Assembly (NCBI GenBank): GCA_930367205.1
Contig: OV884011.1
Span: forward strand, 126,613,208-126,677,207
DNA: 64,000 bases
Direction of reading: 5' to 3'
Source: Acanthosoma haemorrhoidale
Lineage: Eukaryota > Arthropoda > Insecta > Hemiptera > Acanthosomatidae
The notes beneath the pieces were generated by a model, which saw only the letters and a program-made list of their open reading frames with translations, had not been told where the DNA came from and did no database searches. Below, in pieces: positions 33,925 to 45,846 of the stretch. The stretch's first letter is position 1. Every line of letters begins with the position of its first letter. Position numbers and translations under genes: made by a program.

Positions 33925-35526
33925 ATGGTGGAAGGAGGCATGCTACAACAACCTGTTCTAAATATAGTGGATGACGTGGAACATTTAGCAATTGGGGGGG
34001 GGGGCGTTTTGCCAGAAGCTCATGCTACTGCCCTTGCGTTGATTAGAGTAAGCAATGAACACTAAAGATCTGAGAAAGGCTATTTCAGTGCTGGAAAGGT
34101 TCACTAGTGAATTACGATAACTCAACCCGAATAGGCGAAAAAAGGGGGCGATATTAACGTACATATTGTGGAGTACATGCCGCGCGAGTATCGAATAATA
34201 GTGGGGTGTGACTTATTGGGACGGGTAGGCGCGCGTGTAGAGAACAAGGGAAAGGAGTGGCGGATCAAGTTAGGGGTGTAACTTATCAATGTCAGGGGAC
34301 CGTAAGAGGCGGGAGTGCGCGGATAGGGGCAGTCAAGAAAGTTGTGGACTGGAGGGAAAGCTTACGGAGGGAGTTCGGATATATTGTTAACGTGGAGGGT
34401 GATATGCTAGGGGCGACGGAGAAGACATGTGCATGACATCCCATTCAAATTGGACCGAATAACGTACGTGAAGGAGAGACGCATGCATTCCACCGAAATA
34501 TCCAGAAAAAAACGACAGCTTAAGACACCAGGGTATAATCGTGGATAGAACATCACCCTATTATAGTCCTTTGTGGGCAGTACGAAAGAAGAGTAAATTG
34601 GGAGAGGTGGAGGAGAAATATAGAATCGTCGTCGATTTTAGAAAATTGAATGATAACACGTTGGATGAGAAGTATCCGAACCACGGTTTGAAGACATCCT
34701 CGACAGACTGAATAGAGCTACAATCTTCAGCACCTTGGATTTGAAAGCAGGGTACCATCAAATCAAAATGACCGCAACCGGTAAAAACAAAACAGTTTTT
34801 ACTTTCGAGAAGGAGCACTATGAGTTCACTCGGATGCCATTTGGTTCGAATAACGCTCCAATCAATACTTTCCAGCAATTGATGGACGAAATCCTAAGGG
34901 AAATTGACGAAGCTGTATGTCAGATTTATATCGATGATCTGTTGGTCTTCAGCAAAACAGAATCTGAACACATTGAACATCTCCGGAGGGTATTCCGACG
35001 ATTGCGTGAATTCGGGTTAAAATTGTCCGTGGAAAAATCATCGCTGGGAGAGGATCGGATCAACTTTTTAGGGCATAACATCTCGTGGGAGGGAGCCGAG
35101 CTGGACTCGGCAAATGTCGACGCAATTCAAAAGATGGCGGTGCCAAAAGACATCCAGGTACTTTTAAGGACTTTTAGGTACACTCTGCGTTTTTGGCCAG
35201 ACATGGCAAAGTATCTCGTGCCCATCAGCATCCCTGCTGCGGAAAAGGGTGCGGGTAGTGATCACGCCTATTATGAAGGAAAACCTTCCAAAATGCATGG
35301 CTCTACTGCATGAGGAACCACTCCTTGCGTTTCCCGATTTTGTGAAATTATTCACTATCACCACCGGCGCAAGTGAGTATGCATTGGGATCGGTGTTGTC
35401 GTTGGAGGGAGATGGTAGGGAGTGACCGGTGGCATACGAGAGTCAAAGACTGGCCGACACGTAGGCGCGGTACAGTTCCCTCCAGTGCGAGTTTCTTGGC
35501 ATCATATGGGCTATTGATCAGTTTAG
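33925..35526 (+). pseudogene. Gypsy-like element G2: gag-pol remnant
   Basis: This plus-strand Ty3/Gypsy-type fossil begins with a gag start at 33925 (MVEGGMLQQPV) and is soon broken. Most of gag is missing. At 34141-34280 a protease C-terminal piece reads IIVGCDLLGRVGARV. The RT runs from about 34520, with SPYYSPLWAVRKKS, YRIVVDFRKLND, TLDLKAGYHQI and YIDDLLVFSK (YIDD at 34927-34938). There is a frameshift near 34680. A clean frame spans 34735-35313. RNase H follows in another frame (35290-35526) with LFTITTGASEYALGSVL, where the first catalytic aspartate of the usual TDAS is glycine, and two stops. Sequence similarity stops at 35526. No integrase or 3' LTR follows, so it is truncated and inactive. 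Confidence 0.88.
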
Positions 35527-35917
35527 TTTGATAAGTTCTTAGCGTCATATTTGCTGTTTATTCCGTTTGGGCATACATGTATCCAGAATGGTAATATTGG
35601 GAATATCGCCTCTTTATAAATTGTCTCCATTTCCTTCTTGTTTCCAGTTCCCATACTTTTTAGTCATAATTCTTAGCCACTATAGCATTCAAATCAATTT
35701 TAGTACTTTTGTTTGTAAGTATTGTTTATATCTAGACCATGAAAGTTTATTGTCTATAATTATCTGCGTATAAATGTATGTCTGAGACAAATCCGGCTTG
35801 AATAATTCTTTTCACATTAGGGCTGCTATGTTTTCCCATACTTCAAGAAGTGTATTTATTTTATTTTATTTGTTATATATTTTATTCCCTTTCCTCATTT
35901 GTTATTTCTAATCTCCC
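35527..35917. other. Unassigned AT-rich stretch
   Basis: No feature is recognised between the truncated G2 element and the solo LTR-A. Confidence 0.5.
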
Positions 35918-36795
35918 TATAGTGACCGCTAACTATATATGTAAATTACCCTACACCCTGGTTCATAATGTATTATAATAGAAAATGCAAATCTGTGTAA
36001 ACTTCTGGTAATAAATCAGAGAAAGGTCGGAAGTCGTAAACAAGTAACAGAGGATCGAGGGTACGGCAATAAACCTAATAGAATTAGCCACCTGACTGCC
36101 ATATAACCTAGGGCAAGGACACTTACCCCTATTAGAATAGACCTTCAGTCCCTTCCGGCAGCCATAAAAAACACACCCTTTTACCACAACGGTCATAAAA
36201 CTAAAAGGAAATGACTACCTGTGTATCGTAAAACATACCCGTGGCAGACAGACCCAGCCTTCCACGAGGGAGGGGGTTACTATATTTATATCAGTAAATT
36301 TCGCCCTGAAGAGACACTCTGTTTCCTAGTCTCCTGAGCCACACTACTTGTAACTTGACACCAGGGGCACTTGGCCCCTGGTAGGCCCGCTCTTCACTCT
36401 TTTCTAGTCGACATACAGATAGCCGCTATCACTCGTCGCGATACGCCTACTCAGCCTTCCGCTGATCTACTCTCGCTATGTCTACTACCTCTACGATGGC
36501 ACTTTGCCACACAGCCTATAGCAGACCTCTGACGACTTGTACTTATTACGCTGCCGATCTCTCGCCCGAACTCTGAAAACTGGTCTTATTCTTTATGAAC
36601 CTCTGAACTTCATCCCGAACACAGTGTCTTGTCGGGACACATTCCTATCAATAAATGGAGTCGGATATTAACGCCTACATGGAACATGGTCCATGTTATT
36701 AACTACAACAATCCGACAATTGTTGACCTCCGACAATGGTTCACCTTTTCCGACAATTGTTCACCTCTGACAATTGTTCAACCATTTTCCCGACA
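35918..36795 (+). mobile_element. Solo LTR-A, plus strand
   Basis: This matches the LTRs at 24261 (opposite strand) and 57921, and ends in CCCGACA. CTCCC occurs directly before (35913-35917) and after (36796-36800), a likely 5-bp target duplication. The left terminal TG seems to be lost, since the element begins TATAG. The polyadenylation signal AATAAA is at 36650-36655. A perfect 8-bp hairpin is at 36361-36381. Near the 3' end, an 18-20 bp word around CGACAATTGTT is repeated four times, an expansion relative to the copy at 24261. Confidence 0.82.
36361..36381 (+). other. Hairpin in LTR-A
   Basis: The arms CCAGGGGC and GCCCCTGG form a perfect 8-bp stem with a 5-base loop. The homologous site in the copy at 57921 has CCAGGGCC and GGCCCTGG. 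One base pair is swapped on both sides while pairing is kept. Confidence 0.7.
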
Positions 36796-36800
36796 CTCCC

Positions 36801-37784
36801 ATTAATTTACCCCTTCTCATTTCCCATTGAGTTTAGAAAAAATATGAGTCAAGTCTGGTCACAACTGTCATATACTTAACTTATGCAAAGATTGATGAAT
36901 TTTATCAATATTGCCCTGAGGAATGCAAAACCATGGAGAAACAAATCCTTGGAGAGGTATGGGTGACCTAGCCCCACTAGCCCTAGCAAATTTCGCCGTA
37001 ATCCCGCTATCCTGTTACCAGTAGTGCAGCACATTCTCTCTGGGTTCGCATGAGGTGAGTGCAGTTTCACGATTTCCGCAATAGCATTTAAAATAGAAAC
37101 AAAAAAGGTTGTTTACAGAAGGTCTCTTTTATTCAATTTGGAACATAGCTCCAAAAATTTTCAAGAAGTTCTATAACACGAAGAAACATACCACCAAATG
37201 TTTATTTAAAGCGAATGAATCATATAAATTCGTTAATATTTATTTTAAAATTAACTATACTGTGTAATTACTTACAAAGATAATATTCAGAAGTTGTTTT
37301 TTTTCGAATCGACAGAACATCTTAGTAAAACATGTTTATATGTGCAATAAAACCACCAAGTAATTCCCTGAAATAGCAATTAATGTAATATTTAAAATTT
37401 TAAACCGTATTCTCATTGAACTTCAAGTTGTCCATAAGTCTCTCATTTCAGAGGCAAATAAAACTCTTTCAATTTTGGCTTAAAAATAGCTATGTTCATG
37501 TTTATAATCACATTAAATTAAAACATAAAATAGATGCAACAGAATTTAATGAAGGATTCCAAGGTTCTCTGGGTTAAAGGTGAGCGAAAAAGTTCCAAAC
37601 AGTCTAACTACGACTATTAGAGACCAAAGTAATTATCTTGGAGGGAAAATGTTGAGTGAACAGATATTACAAGGTTGATCATTCACTCGCACTCTACCTA
37701 TTACAAAAAGATACGTTCCCACTCCTTTGATGTTTGATAAGAAGGTAGCAGCAAGGTGGGCTGGGTGATGTGGTAAATCGACTT
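36801..37784. other. Unassigned stretch
   Basis: A GC-richer part at 36900-37080 gives a 64-codon minus-strand frame without recognisable domain. Nothing else is recognised. Confidence 0.4.
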
Positions 37785-38266
37785 TCAAGATGGGATGGCC
37801 GCTACTAGGTAAAGTTTGTAGAGCCCCAGACACCGTAGTTCACATGGGAGGGATTCCTTCCAAGAATGTGCCAGTCTTAGCGAGACGAAGGCAGAGAATC
37901 CCACTAGGGAGGTGTGGGGTCTGACAACGCCGGTCGAAAACATAGCGAGGTTAGGAAAGAGATGTTCAGAGAAAGTTGGATAAGAAAGTTATGTTTTGAC
38001 TAGAACAGAAAACGACAGTGCAGACAGAGATTGAGTGAGCAGTGTTCACTCCAGGTGCCGGGTTCCAAGTGAATGGTAAAAGCTCCAAATTTCGGGCTTA
38101 TATAGACCGGGCCCCTTAGTGAGATTCGACTGTGGAACGAGTCCCCCTCTCCGGACTGTCGCCTAAGGATTTATTATAAAAATATGGAAACCTTGGCGCG
38201 TGTTTCCTGCTCCAAGAAGAGGGGAACTTCTATTTATTCCTGGCGAGGAAGTTGGCACAACATAGA
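37785..38266 (-). mobile_element. LTR-B fragment, 3'-truncated
   Basis: This aligns in the same orientation with 21300-21745: CGCTACTAGGTAAA, CTGACAACGCCGGTC, then a TATA-like TATATAGACC near 38099, and an outer end TTGGCACAACA at 38256-38266, which on the minus strand starts TGTTGTGCC. The U5 part with CCCGACA is missing, so the copy is truncated at its left side. Confidence 0.8.
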
Positions 38267-39518
38267 CATCTTTTTATGATTGCTCGACTAAACGAAATAA
38301 ATCAAATTCAAAGACCTCATTAGGCTCATTACCACCTGGCATGTTCCTAAGCTTGTTTGACTTATACTACAAAAAAATACTCTTAACTCTACGATTTCAA
38401 ACTAAAAAAATAGGCGATCCGTCACCATTTCTAATAGAAAAAGCTAAAATATTTATACAAACGACCGCGATCAAATACACGATTTTTATTGTTTTTTATT
38501 TCATAAAATATGGGGAAAACCAGAAGAAAAAAAAAACTTAATGCTGTATCAACAGTTGAGAATGTTTAAAATTCGGAGTGCATTGTAATGTAACAAAGGA
38601 CGACATTTTTCATATGTTTTCACTTACTTCCCAGTTTAATGCCTTAACCAAAACATATATTGTGTGCCACGGAATTCCACCTTTACATTTCGTATCAGTT
38701 TAATAATTTTTACAGCTTCTGCCATACAATGCAAAGGTACAAGACACTATTTCCTTATCGAAAGATAAAACTATCTCTTTAATGAGTTTTTAGAAATATA
38801 AAAAGTCAATTAATGAATACATTTTACGTCAAAAAACGTCCGACAGATTACCAACGTGGAGAATGTTACTGAAGTTTACCAAACCGATCTGGCACCTGCT
38901 CAGTTAAATTGTCTTTAGTAACGGTTAGACTGTAGCATTCAAAATATGTTTCGAACTACACTGTATGTAAACATTAGTTATAGATTGATGATGATTAAAA
39001 CTAAATAAATAAATATGTACTTACGCATTTATGACATAAAACCTAATCTACGGAATCAATCTGTGCAAACAGTAATAATGGAAATAAAAGTTGTCAAAAA
39101 GATCCAACGGGTCAGTCAAAGATAAAATATTATATTTAAATATACGTTTTAGAATTTAAATCCAATAAAATAAATATGAATAAGGAAAGAAAAATGACAC
39201 GTTGAGGAAAAAAAGGATTAAATTAGATCGAAACTAAATGATGAAGGAGCATTATCGAAATGAAACACTGTGTACTTGTTTGGTAAAAAACAAAGCTGGT
39301 TAATTCACGAGTTTAAAAATCTTTTCAAAGAATTTTTTTCATAGTGAGGATTACTTATGAATATTAGACTTCTGTAAACCTCAAGGGAAAAGTCGTGCTA
39401 TTTGACAGGGTAACTTGTAATTGCTTGAAATTAGTCTCTAATTATATTTTAGTCAAACATTCATCAATTTTAGTCAAACAAAAATATTTCTGCGAGGTCT
39501 AATTATGTTAAAATCTAT
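38267..39518. other. AT-rich stretch, nothing assigned
   Basis: Only short frames are present, and no repeat of this window is recognised. Confidence 0.5.
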
Positions 39519-40259
39519 TGTTCGGGTCCTTAGGCAGTAAATAAGTTTTTATTAAACTTAATTTTGTTTGAGAGGATTTTTTTTTATGATCGTAATTATT
39601 TTTAAATTATAAATTTATTTTCTTTCCTTTTTTGATTGTTTCGGCTGGAGACAATTAGTATGTAAATATTGTATACATCAACAGACAGAGGAAATAGTTC
39701 AAAGAATTATACAGCACGAAACTATACAGCAAGTAAATAAACACGTCTTTGCGTATTAGAGGACAAGGCTTTAGGCCTGAGCCTGTTTTTAGTCAGTGAT
39801 GAAGATAACTCCATACCGGCCTGTTCCCCTGCGAACACGAAGTCGCTGTTTCTACAACTGAACTTCTCGGCATATCTGCCTGTTTATCTCTCCGTGCACA
39901 TCGCCCTCCTGCGGTTGACTATCCGAAGATCACCGTCCTGCGGCTGACTATCCGAACATCCAGCGTATCGTGACTATAAACTTTTTCGTAATTTTTATAC
40001 GTTAATTATACTAACAATTATTTATACTAATATTCAGGCCTGGTTAAGTTGCTCATCAGTAATTTTTTTTTGTTTTGTTTTTTAATAAAATGAATTGTTA
40101 TTTATTTAATATTTTTGACTTTGTTTATTGTATATGCCTTATTGTTGGCAAGTTTGTGAGCTAGCCAACACAATCAAACCTCTAGCTTCTCAAGACGTAA
40201 CCGGCGCAATTTTCTGGCGTTTGGGGACTTCTTAATTTTTAAGAGCCCTAGCGCAAGCA
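39519..40259 (+). repeat. Long inverted repeat Q, right arm
   Basis: This is the mirror of 32451-33400. It starts near TGTTCGGGTCC and ends TAGCGCAAGCA, with TG...CA-like limits, and carries AATAAA near 40086. No target duplication with the left arm's outer flank is visible. Two minisatellite units lie at 39902-39960. Confidence 0.85.
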
Positions 40260-41574
40260 TGTATCTTGCAATAATTATTTGATACTAGTAATTTTATAAA
40301 TGTATCAGCTAGAATTGAGACCATTAATCATTTCTAGATGTTTTATTTGTTTAGTCTACATTAAGTTCCAATATATATGATATATATCTAGGTATATGTA
40401 TAGTCTGGTTCTAATTCCCCCATAGGAGATTATTTTATTTCGCGATAAATATGTGGATAGTAGAAGGGATACAGGTGCGGACAGTCTCTGGCTAACGTCT
40501 CTTCTTTTTGGAAGGCCTGGGGAGAAATTGACCTCATTACATTTTCCTTGGAGTTCCTGAATGGCTGAGAGTTCACAAAAATTACTTTGCTTACATAAAT
40601 AACTCCAAATTTATAGTGATACAATAATTTCACAAAGCAACAGCTCTGAATTAAGGACTAGGATTGCTCCCGTGCTTGAAAAGGCCAAAACCTTACGCAC
40701 ACATTTCGTGTATATATTCACTTTGTACACATATCCCAATGCATCGCCAATATATAAGGCATTTATTGCCTTTTTTGTTGTGTTACTTTGTTGCTAGTCA
40801 AAGGTTTGTGCTAAGCTCTAAACTTTGATTATCATTTTCGACGCTGTTTTCCTTATTCTTTATATGAATAACTTCTCATTTTTCTACACGAGGCTAAATA
40901 AAACCTAACCAGAAAATCCCTCTCAGATAAAATCCAGTAGTCAAATACCTAGCCCTTTCGTAGATAGTAGTTAAGACACGCTAGCCAGGAGAGCAAAGAT
41001 AAGTCTAATTTATGCCTACTGTATATGTAAACTTTACATAGCTTTAACATGTAAGGACTCGCCAGCGAACAAGCGGTCGGCCCAAATGTGAAAGTAACAT
41101 TTCAAAACTGTTTATCTGCCAATGATTGTGAATCCAGGGCTTTTACTGTGACGAACTATAGTCAAGTGCAATCAATTTAGATGTGGTACCTGAAAAGAGT
41201 GATAAATATCGTACGATAAATGGACAGTATTTCTTTGGGACAACTTCAGTATTTTGAATTTTGATTACTCAATCCAGCTTAGTGTTAACAGAGTGGTTTA
41301 CCTGCAGAAGCACAACTCTATTCCTGTAATATTGAAAATACTAAACGAGTGCCTACAAACGCCAATCATTAAATACTGTTATTATTATTAAGAAACTGGC
41401 TAAGTTATATTGATAGCTATGGGGTAAATCACTTGGTGGTGTTTTGGGGTAGTATGCAAGTACTTAGCAGTTATGTTCACAATTTTGGATACTCGCATTC
41501 ATAGTGCCTAATGTCTAATTAATGTCTAATGTTTAGGGAATAATTCATTCATTACACTTGTGAAGTGGGATTTT
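40260..41574. other. AT-rich stretch, nothing assigned
   Basis: No recognised coding or repeat feature, apart from ordinary AT-rich runs. Confidence 0.5.
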
Positions 41575-41699
41575 CACGTGGCCAGTTCACTCTCTACCTT
41601 CTATTTCAATTCTCTTTAGTGGGTAAGAGAAAAATCCCATAAAGCGAATATTTATATATAAAGGCGGAACATATTGGAAAGGAAACCTTACTGAAAGTT
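41575..41699 (+). repeat. Perfect 125-bp direct repeat, copy 1
   Basis: By eye, the sequence from CACGTGGCCAG to CTGAAAGTT is base-for-base the same as 41963-42087. It contains a TATA-like TTTATATATAAAGG at about 41650-41663. The distance between copies is 388 bases. Confidence 0.92.
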
Positions 41700-41962
41700 T
41701 ACTCAAATAATCTGAAGAAACTGAAACTAGCAGTAACTTATGTCAATATCATCTTTGGCTTGACTTATTTTACTATAATAGCCTTCCATCGAAATTAAGT
41801 CTTAAGTCTATAGTGTGATGATGTTCTGGAAAGCATTATACACAATAAGGTGATGTGCACACGTTGCATCACCTGACGTCGTGCATAGTAAAAGAATAAT
41901 TAACAATAATTCAGCTTTAATGGTGGTAACAATGATTTTCTGGTAAATAAATAACGATTTTC

Positions 41963-42087
41963 CACGTGGCCAGTTCACTCTCTACCTTCTATTTCAATTC
42001 TCTTTAGTGGGTAAGAGAAAAATCCCATAAAGCGAATATTTATATATAAAGGCGGAACATATTGGAAAGGAAACCTTACTGAAAGTT
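41963..42087 (+). repeat. Perfect 125-bp direct repeat, copy 2
   Basis: This is the second copy, with no mismatch or indel relative to 41575-41699. The bases just before it (GATTTTC) are also shared with a single-base length difference. Such identity is unusual here, where the other repeats are diverged. Candidates are a recent segmental duplication, the ends of a TRIM-like element with 263 bases between, or an assembly artefact. Confidence 0.92.
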
Positions 42088-42351
42088 CAAAGCAGCGAGG
42101 CGTGGGGATGAAAGCCACCAGCTCACGGTTTGCACAAGGGCTGAAACACTTTGTACAGTATGTCGATACATCGGCCACTTTATCGCCTTATCCGAAAACA
42201 GATATCGCCACATTTCCAACACAGCTGGTAGGGATGTGCATTTGCACGCCATGGGTGGCTGCAGCGTGCATAATTGCTTCGACTAATAGGCATATAAAGG
42301 TGGGATAAAGATAAAGTGGGCAGATAAAGGTGCAGGTGCTGCTCTGCAGGT
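42038..42351 (+). other. Candidate first exon with promoter-like TATA
   Basis: A TATA-like TATATATAAAGG lies at about 42040-42052 inside the second 125-bp repeat. About 60 bases downstream an ATG at 42108 opens a 66-codon frame (MKATSSRFAQGLKHFV) to TAA at 42306-42308. Further on, CTGCAGGTGAGA at about 42342-42353 looks like a good 5' splice site. The order TATA, ATG, donor is gene-like. However, the frame ends before the donor, and no domain or next exon is recognised. It may instead be part of a short mobile element. Confidence 0.25.
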
Positions 42352-42353
42352 GA

Positions 42354-45300
42354 GATATAATGTCTACGAAGGTGTAAGCTGTCGGATCACGATCCTATTC
42401 CTGGATCTGAGCATAGTGATTAACAAAAATGAAGTTGGTTATCATTTGAAATAGACGTGTTTTAATATTTATGTGCTTTGTTTTTCATAGAATAATTTAT
42501 AAGCTTGCAGACAGTGTGTTACTAATCGATTTGCAACAGTCCATTACATTAAATGCTTTTTTTTTGGTAGGCATTTTGAAGTAATGAAGCAAGCATCGTC
42601 TTAATTTAATAAAAAAAACTTCTAGGGCACTGTTCCCTAAGAATAACAAAAAGGAGCAAATATGTTTTTCTAGTTGACAAAAAAAGAGAACAATCATACC
42701 ATTCATTACACTGATATGATGAGTTTATAAGTAATAAATGGCTTTATGTACTTAAGTGATTGCTGAAATGAACCATTAGCATCAGATTGAAACAAAAAAC
42801 AAAAATTAGTAGAGTTGTATGACAAACTCTTACTATTTTATTTCAATTAAGATAATATAGAAATTATTACAATGCAGAGCTTGAACGGTTTCTGGGATGC
42901 ATTAAAATATATAAAAAGAATAATAATTATGAATTATTAGATTGGAGGTAGATGAGGAACTGATAAAATTTCGACTTAGGATTGGGGGAGCTGATAAACG
43001 ACAAATATTGTTAGGAGTTACGTCCCATAACGGACTTGTAGAAGTGTACAGACATCACAACATGGAGTAGTTCTGTTTAATATGCATCGATGACAATTAT
43101 TTTAACCTAAAGCAGGTTTCATAAAAATTGTATGATAGGTTTATAGGGAGGAAAACTGTCTTGAATAAAAAAACCCACATATTTAAAGGGCGAGCGACTG
43201 AGGAATTTTATCAGATTTCTGTGCTTTTTGGGAATTTAGTTGGTGCATTCCATACATAAAAATCGTCTGATCTATCTAAACGACACCAAAATGAATATAT
43301 TTACATATCCTTATTGCTAATGTTGTAACCTTTTACACATTCAGATATAATTTATTTTACATTAACCTTTTTTAAAAGTTATTAATAATTGCACAAATAT
43401 AACGTATTCTAAGCATTTTGTTTCTAGGGGATCGCTGAAATTATAATCGAATTATCATCCTTGATTTCCTTGGATTCTGTCCTTCTGATGGCGCCGCATC
43501 CCTCACAGTACTAATACTAAACGTAAAAGTATATAAATAAAATAATAAGGCACTTTCCAAGTATTTATCTAAGTTAACATAAACACGTAGCCATGGGGTA
43601 AATTAACATTGCCAGGACACCTTCCTATTTCTATCACTCATAAATTTTATGTTTACTCCAAACCATTTTATATTCTCGGTTGATCGAAGATACACCTGAC
43701 AATTGTAACTTATAACAAATAAAGTAGGCTCATGGTAGACTTATATTCTTGTTCATGTGACTATTGGAGTCCCGAACCAATCTGAGATATTTATTCTAAC
43801 AGTTGTCTACTATACTACTAATTCTTTTTTAATAATCAACACTCATATTAAAGTAAATATATTTCCAGGAACTAAAAACAACACTATTTAATAACGCATA
43901 TGATTTATAAAGTTACATACTGATTCCGTATTTTAAGGTTCTTATCATTAAAATAGTTTAAAAGTTTATTTCTAAAAGCAAAGAAGCGAAGAATAAAAGC
44001 CATGAACCATAGTCCTTTTTTTTATTTTGGTGATAATGATTTTGGCCTGAAAGGATAAGAAGAGATTAAAAACCCCAACAAAGGCGGATCGATCTGGCAT
44101 TCACTGGACTTAATACATATATATAAAAAAACTCTGTGTGAAGCTGACAGATTTCACGCCAGAAAAGCGATCTAAATCAATGACATTCTCGGTGACTGAA
44201 AAGGATTTTATAAGCCTTCATATTCCGACCAAATGCGTTTATAAAGAATGACTACCATTGCATCATGAAAATATATATAACCTTCGAAATGAAAAACTAA
44301 AAGGCATAAAAATATAACCCTCTAGTTAATAAACGATGTCTTACGGTTTTACAACTTTTTTATCTCTCTGGGGGCAGAGAAAAATATAAATGAATGCCTA
44401 TAACAATATAACACATTTTATTTTGTTTTCATTAAAGTGAAAAAAAAACGTAACCCAGCTGAAAACTGAACATTGACTGAATAGGATCAACAATAATCAA
44501 ATCAGCCTTATTGCGCCTGGTTACGAGAATTCTGTATAGGTGATGTGATGTAATAGTAGGGAACCCCATTTTTACAGTTAACGTGATCACTTATAAAAAA
44601 TGTATCCACTAATAAACCCGGTGACTGTGTAATATTTCCTTATTTTTCTCTATTAAAGAAACCAAAACAAAAAAATGATGTAACAAAATATAAGACCCAT
44701 TGGTTAAAACTAGTTTTTCTTCTTTTAGATTAAAGGTGTTCATAATATTTTACAGAAATTCAATAGTTTAGGATAAATTGTCATCACAATTTGTAGATTT
44801 TCTGGCCTTAACATAACATTGAAACGTTATTTCAATCAAACATTTATTGAGGCAAAAACAACAAACATCGTTAGACTAATATTTATGCAATTATTAAAAA
44901 TTGTTATAAAAAAACTCAATACTCCCGATGTTACTATTTATACAAACCGACTATGCAAGCATAGATGCAGCTGAGGGCAGGGTATAATAATTTATGTTAA
45001 GTTCAAGAATACATGAATGGTACTCTTTACATTCACACATAGATGGATACATGGATACATAAAATTGTCCACTCTGTCTCGACATTGCTGCTTTCTCTTT
45101 AATAGACAATTCAGTCTTTCATAAAATAACAATTTCATCCATTCAAGTATCAATATGTTGAACAAAAAATGAATAAAACACAAATATTTTTATAACTAGC
45201 ATACGCTGAAACTAAGTTTGTATTTTTACATAACATTAGCGGGACATTTAAATTACTAGGATCTTTGATGACCTAATTGAAAAATAAATGAAAAATGGTT

Positions 45301-45611
45301 ATTTAGAAATTCATAACCCAAAATTTTTCTGATCAACTTCCTTTAGGAATTGAAATAGTTAAGCACAGATTTAGATCTTATTGTTGGACTGTCATATTGT
45401 TTATAAGCTGTGATCTCAAAAAATCTCATCACTCCATACGTAAAGCTGGGTTTTGATTTTAAAAAAATAGAAAAAAATTTATAGAGATCTGTAACAGAAG
45501 AAATCGCAATTTCGAATATCGAATGAAGATTAATGATCATAAAAACTTAAATTTTTGTTTGCCCAAAAACATGAAGGATAAAATAGGGAAAACTTCAAAA
45601 AAAAAATTTTT
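42354..45611. other. AT-rich stretch, nothing assigned
   Basis: A long stretch with only short low-complexity frames. No repeats shared with the rest of the window are recognised. Confidence 0.5.
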
Positions 45612-45846
45612 TTATACAGTATTTAGAAACAGCCCAGAGACCTCCCAAATCCACATGGTTGATACCTCCCTCGCATGCGAAAGGGGAAGCGGAGTCTTGG
45701 GAAGTTCTCCGCGCTCCTCCATCAGCCTAGTCACCGGTGTGTCAGTGGAGGCTGACGAAGAGCGTGAGAGCCACATACGCTCAGGACATGATTGGAGAAA
45801 CTGGCCATTGCCAGGACTCCCACTGTTACACATTTATAGCAGAAAA
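45612..45846 (-). pseudogene. Jockey-like LINE copy F, 3' UTR fragment
   Basis: On the minus strand this matches the family 3' UTR: CTGCTATAAATG at the ORF2 end, then GTGGGAGTCCTGGCAATGG, TCCAATCATGTCCTGAGCG, and GACTCCGCTTCCCCTTT. It lacks the final tail with AATAAA and all of ORF2 except the last codons. The frames found on both strands here are not genes. Confidence 0.85.

Noticed and set aside
34561..34878. Minus-strand 105-codon frame
   Set aside because: It is antisense to the Gypsy RT of G2, whose sense-strand motifs are unmistakable.
36900..37080. tRNA-like words around GGGTTCGCATGAGG
   Set aside because: The A-box-like word is too close to the B-box-like word, and no second copy supports a SINE.
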